Assembly (NCBI RefSeq): GCF_040581485.1
Contig: NC_090132.1
Span: 13,336,146 to 13,400,145, forward strand
Direction: 5' to 3'
Source: Linepithema humile
Lineage: Eukaryota; Arthropoda; Insecta; Hymenoptera; Formicidae
Length of the DNA stretch: 64,000 nt
Shown here piece after piece: positions 61,574-64,000 of this stretch. The notes below the pieces were generated by a model. It had not been told where the DNA came from. It worked only from the letters and a program-made list of their open reading frames with translations, and did no database searches. Each line of letters begins with the position of its first letter. The first letter of the stretch is position 1. The translations under genes and the position numbers were made by a program.

Positions 61574-63873
61574 GAGTCGGATAAAGCAACAATTAAAATA
61601 TGTTATAACAACAAATGTTATAACGTGGTAGAAATCTACTTCGATAGATTGTACTCGTTTTTTGGAGACGTAATGAGTAAGTCTTTAGAAATGAGAAATG
61701 TTCATCCATCAACAAACGGATGGCTTGATCCTAGCAATACAACAGATCATGGTCCAAATGTTGGCCTCATAAAATCCTTGAATGTCGGAGTAAGTGTAAC
61801 GCATTATACAAGAAGTTTGCATGAAAAAATTTTTAACGAATTAGAGAAGTTTATTAAAGACGATACAAAAAAACATACTGATATTGAAAATGGAGTTATT
61901 GTCTCTATTGTTGATCACTCTGAATTTTATATAAATTCTATATGTAAGACATATGTTAAGACGTTTGTTAAGAAATTAAGAAAATTAAAGAGAGAAAATT
62001 GTTTCTCGTCTTACGATTTTGGAATCAGTGTTATACCAATGCACAAAAGAGACAAAGTTACCTCGTTGTTTTATCCTGTAGATGATATGTATTTACAGAT
62101 AAGAATTACATTAGGAATAGAGAGGTTGGTACGACCTGTTATGGTAGTAGAAAAAGGATCCATAGTGTGCCAAGAATATTACAATGATATTATGAACGAC
62201 AAAGAAGTGCTTAATGACTTTTACTTATTCATGCAGAAATATCCGCATGTTGTAGAATTTATTGACGTCGAACAAAGTTTGTATTCAAATATATGTCCAA
62301 GCGTAGAAAAGTTTTATTCTATGAACAATAACGATAAATTAAAAATAAATTATATAGATTTATCGTCATTATCAAAAGTAAGTCATTTAACATCTTATCT
62401 AACCGATATAGGGAGAATGGCAGGAGCAAGAGTTACATTGGGAGACGCTCAACAGAAGCATACGTTATCAGGAATGTCTAGAGACAACTTCAATAAATTT
62501 GATAATACATTGAATTTATCTCTTCCGTTTGAAATTCCGTGTATAACCAACGATACTTTGCAGCTTTCAAATTTAATCCACAGAGGATTTGGAGTTCATC
62601 TAATGGTAGCTGTTATGTCATGGAAAGCTATGAATTTGGAAGATTCTATCATATTAAGCTCGAGTTGTTACAAATCGGAAAATTAAGCGTGATTTCAACC
62701 ACAAAGTATAGATCAGAAGTCCCTGTTCTAGGTTTAAATTCCCCTCTTCCTTCAAGATTGATTCATTCTCACAAGAAACTTGAAGCAACCGGGCTCCCTA
62801 GGATTGGAACTATACTTGAGAAAGATGATGCTATGCACAAACATATAGATTGTAGATTTAAAAGTGCTGAAAATTTCAACATCAAGTCAAATATATCGTT
62901 TGATGTGTCAGATGGATTATCTACAAATTATCCTGTTAGAGTGGAACGAATAAGGAAAGAAGGAAACAGTAATATAGTTATAAAATATCTCTTGAGTAGT
63001 TTCAGATATAAAGAGATAGGAGATAAAATGACAAACCAGGCAGCCCAAAAAGGTACTATAGGATGTATTATTGATAACAATATGTTGCCTCATACTATTA
63101 ATGGGGTAACTCCGGATATAATTATAAACAGCGTTTCTATTATATCTAGGAAAACATTTAATTTCTACAATCAGATAAAACTTACCAGTAGTTATTCTTC
63201 GAATCCTTTCGGAGACAACAAGGGAAGTATTAAACTTATAAATTATCAACCTTTGACAAATACAGGATTAGATTCTTATCATTCTCAAATAATAAATAGA
63301 TACAAGAGATATAATGATAATCTTACAGACGAGGAGTATGATGAAAAGGCATCTTGTTTGGTTGATCTATACAATCCTTATACACACGAATTGATAAAAT
63401 GTGATGGTGGAAATAAACATTTTATGGGTATAGAGTATTACCTATTACTCACTCAGATGGCTATTGAGAAAATAACAGTGAGAAACAGAGGAAAGAAGAC
63501 AAAATTACTTCAAGCACCTAGTGGAAAAAAAAGACAAGAAGGAATAAGATTCGGAGAAATGGAGGGAGACGGAATTGCGTGCCATGGAGCTTCAGATGTA
63601 TTACTCTCTTTACTATCAGATTCAGTGGAAGACAGAATTAAATCGTTTATATGTACTAGATGCGGAGATTTCGCAACTCATGAGAGTAATCCTGACTATT
63701 CTAGATGGAAGTGTACCAGATGTGAAAATTTGTGTGTGAGTTACTCTCCAGAATTGAATAAGTTTAATTTTACATATGCATGTAAAGTATTCTTACAATC
63801 TTTAAATTGCAGGGGAAAAATTATAATACCAAAAATTGTGAAAGAGAAAATATTGTATCCCGATTTTTTATAG
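61571..63873 (+). pseudogene. A24R: RNA polymerase second-largest subunit (RPO132), N-terminally shortened and frameshifted
   Basis: The first frame (61571-62686) runs from a TAAATG start, through VHPSTNGWLDPSN and NVGLIKSLNVGVSV to SWKAMNLEDSIIL. After a frameshift near 62660-62685 the rest is read to 63873. It contains RFGEMEGDGIACHGASDVL and the C-terminal zinc motif CTRCGDF...CTRCENLC. The total is about 767 residues, against ~1160 for the family. The missing part is N-terminal: the clamp/lobe region before the fork is absent although an ATG is present, which suggests an internal deletion. The gene order A32-RPO132 is tight (16 bp). Confidence 0.9.
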
Positions 63874-63921
63874 TTTAAATAAAATATGAAATATAAATTA
63901 TTAAATTGAACTGTTTTTAGT

Positions 63922-64000
63922 ATGGAAGTTAATAAACATTTGCTAAATAATTTAATTGATATTTTATTAATAAAAACTAAAATTATAAAGGGATATAATG
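63922..64000 (+). CDS. Start of a further viral gene, cut by the window edge
   Basis: ATG at 63922 begins MEVNKHLLNNLIDILLIKTK and remains open to the edge. It is too short to identify. It follows the RPO132 gene by 48 bp in the same direction. Confidence 0.4.
   Translation, partial: MEVNKHLLNNLIDILLIKTKIIKGYN

Noticed and set aside
4189..64000. Interpretation as a free viral genome contig
   Set aside because: Several host-type transposons with target duplications inside viral genes, nonsense codons, an inversion and a non-viral flank make an integrated copy more likely, although read data would be needed for proof.

Overview
The window reads as arthropod (probably insect) genomic DNA carrying a long, decaying stretch of an entomopoxvirus-like genome. 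From about 4.19 kb to the right edge the DNA is very AT-rich and densely packed, with short spacers, genes on both strands, overlapping convergent ends and many starts inside the poxvirus late motif TAAATG. Recognisable core poxvirus genes are: topoisomerase IB, L1-like myristoylated membrane protein, E10 thiol oxidase, NPH-II helicase, G1 metalloprotease, capping enzyme large subunit, D13 scaffold, VLTF-2-like and VLTF-3, RAP94, poly(A) polymerase, NPH-I, P4a, F10 kinase, A32 packaging ATPase and RPO132. An NAD-dependent DNA ligase and a family X DNA polymerase point to the insect poxvirus branch. The DNA polymerase and primase genes are not in this window, so only part of a genome is seen.

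Layout. 1-3727: non-viral, AT-rich flank with short tandem repeats. 3728-4187: TIR element at the flank/virus boundary. 4189-10.5 kb: tryptophan-repeat genes, one split by a Copia LTR element (4531-9195). 10.6-23 kb: topoisomerase, L1, Pol X, a GHKL fragment, E10, NPH-II and G1. 23-26.3 kb: a capping-enzyme gene disrupted by a hAT-type foldback element and by an inversion, then a truncated Pif1-like helicase. 26.3-37.7 kb: D13, a second tryptophan-repeat gene, and a large coiled-coil gene split by a complete DIRS-like element (30832-36062). 37.7-43.1 kb: late transcription factors, small membrane proteins and DNA ligase. 43.4-45.3 kb: two paralogous small genes, one split by a GC-rich 1.0 kb element with nested tandem repeats. 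45.4-64 kb: RAP94, poly(A) polymerase, an N-myristoyltransferase-like pseudogene, NPH-I, an A10-A14-like morphogenesis block, F10, A32 and RPO132.

State of the locus. Four transposable elements of cellular type sit inside viral genes. For three of them (Copia, hAT, GC-rich element) target duplications can be read. For all four, the flanking viral reading frames line up when the element is discounted, so the viral DNA was there first. Many other genes carry one or a few frameshifts, often in A/T runs, and at least two have in-frame nonsense codons. Others (Pol X, D13, poly(A) polymerase, F10, A32, VLTF-3, L1) are uninterrupted. This fits a fairly recent endogenised poxvirus segment rather than a free virus. 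Sequencing error in homopolymers could account for some of the frameshifts.

The genes cover transcription and mRNA processing, virion morphogenesis and DNA repair. The N-myristoyltransferase-like pseudogene is the most unexpected member, because poxviruses are known for myristoylated virion proteins such as L1 but normally rely on the host enzyme.
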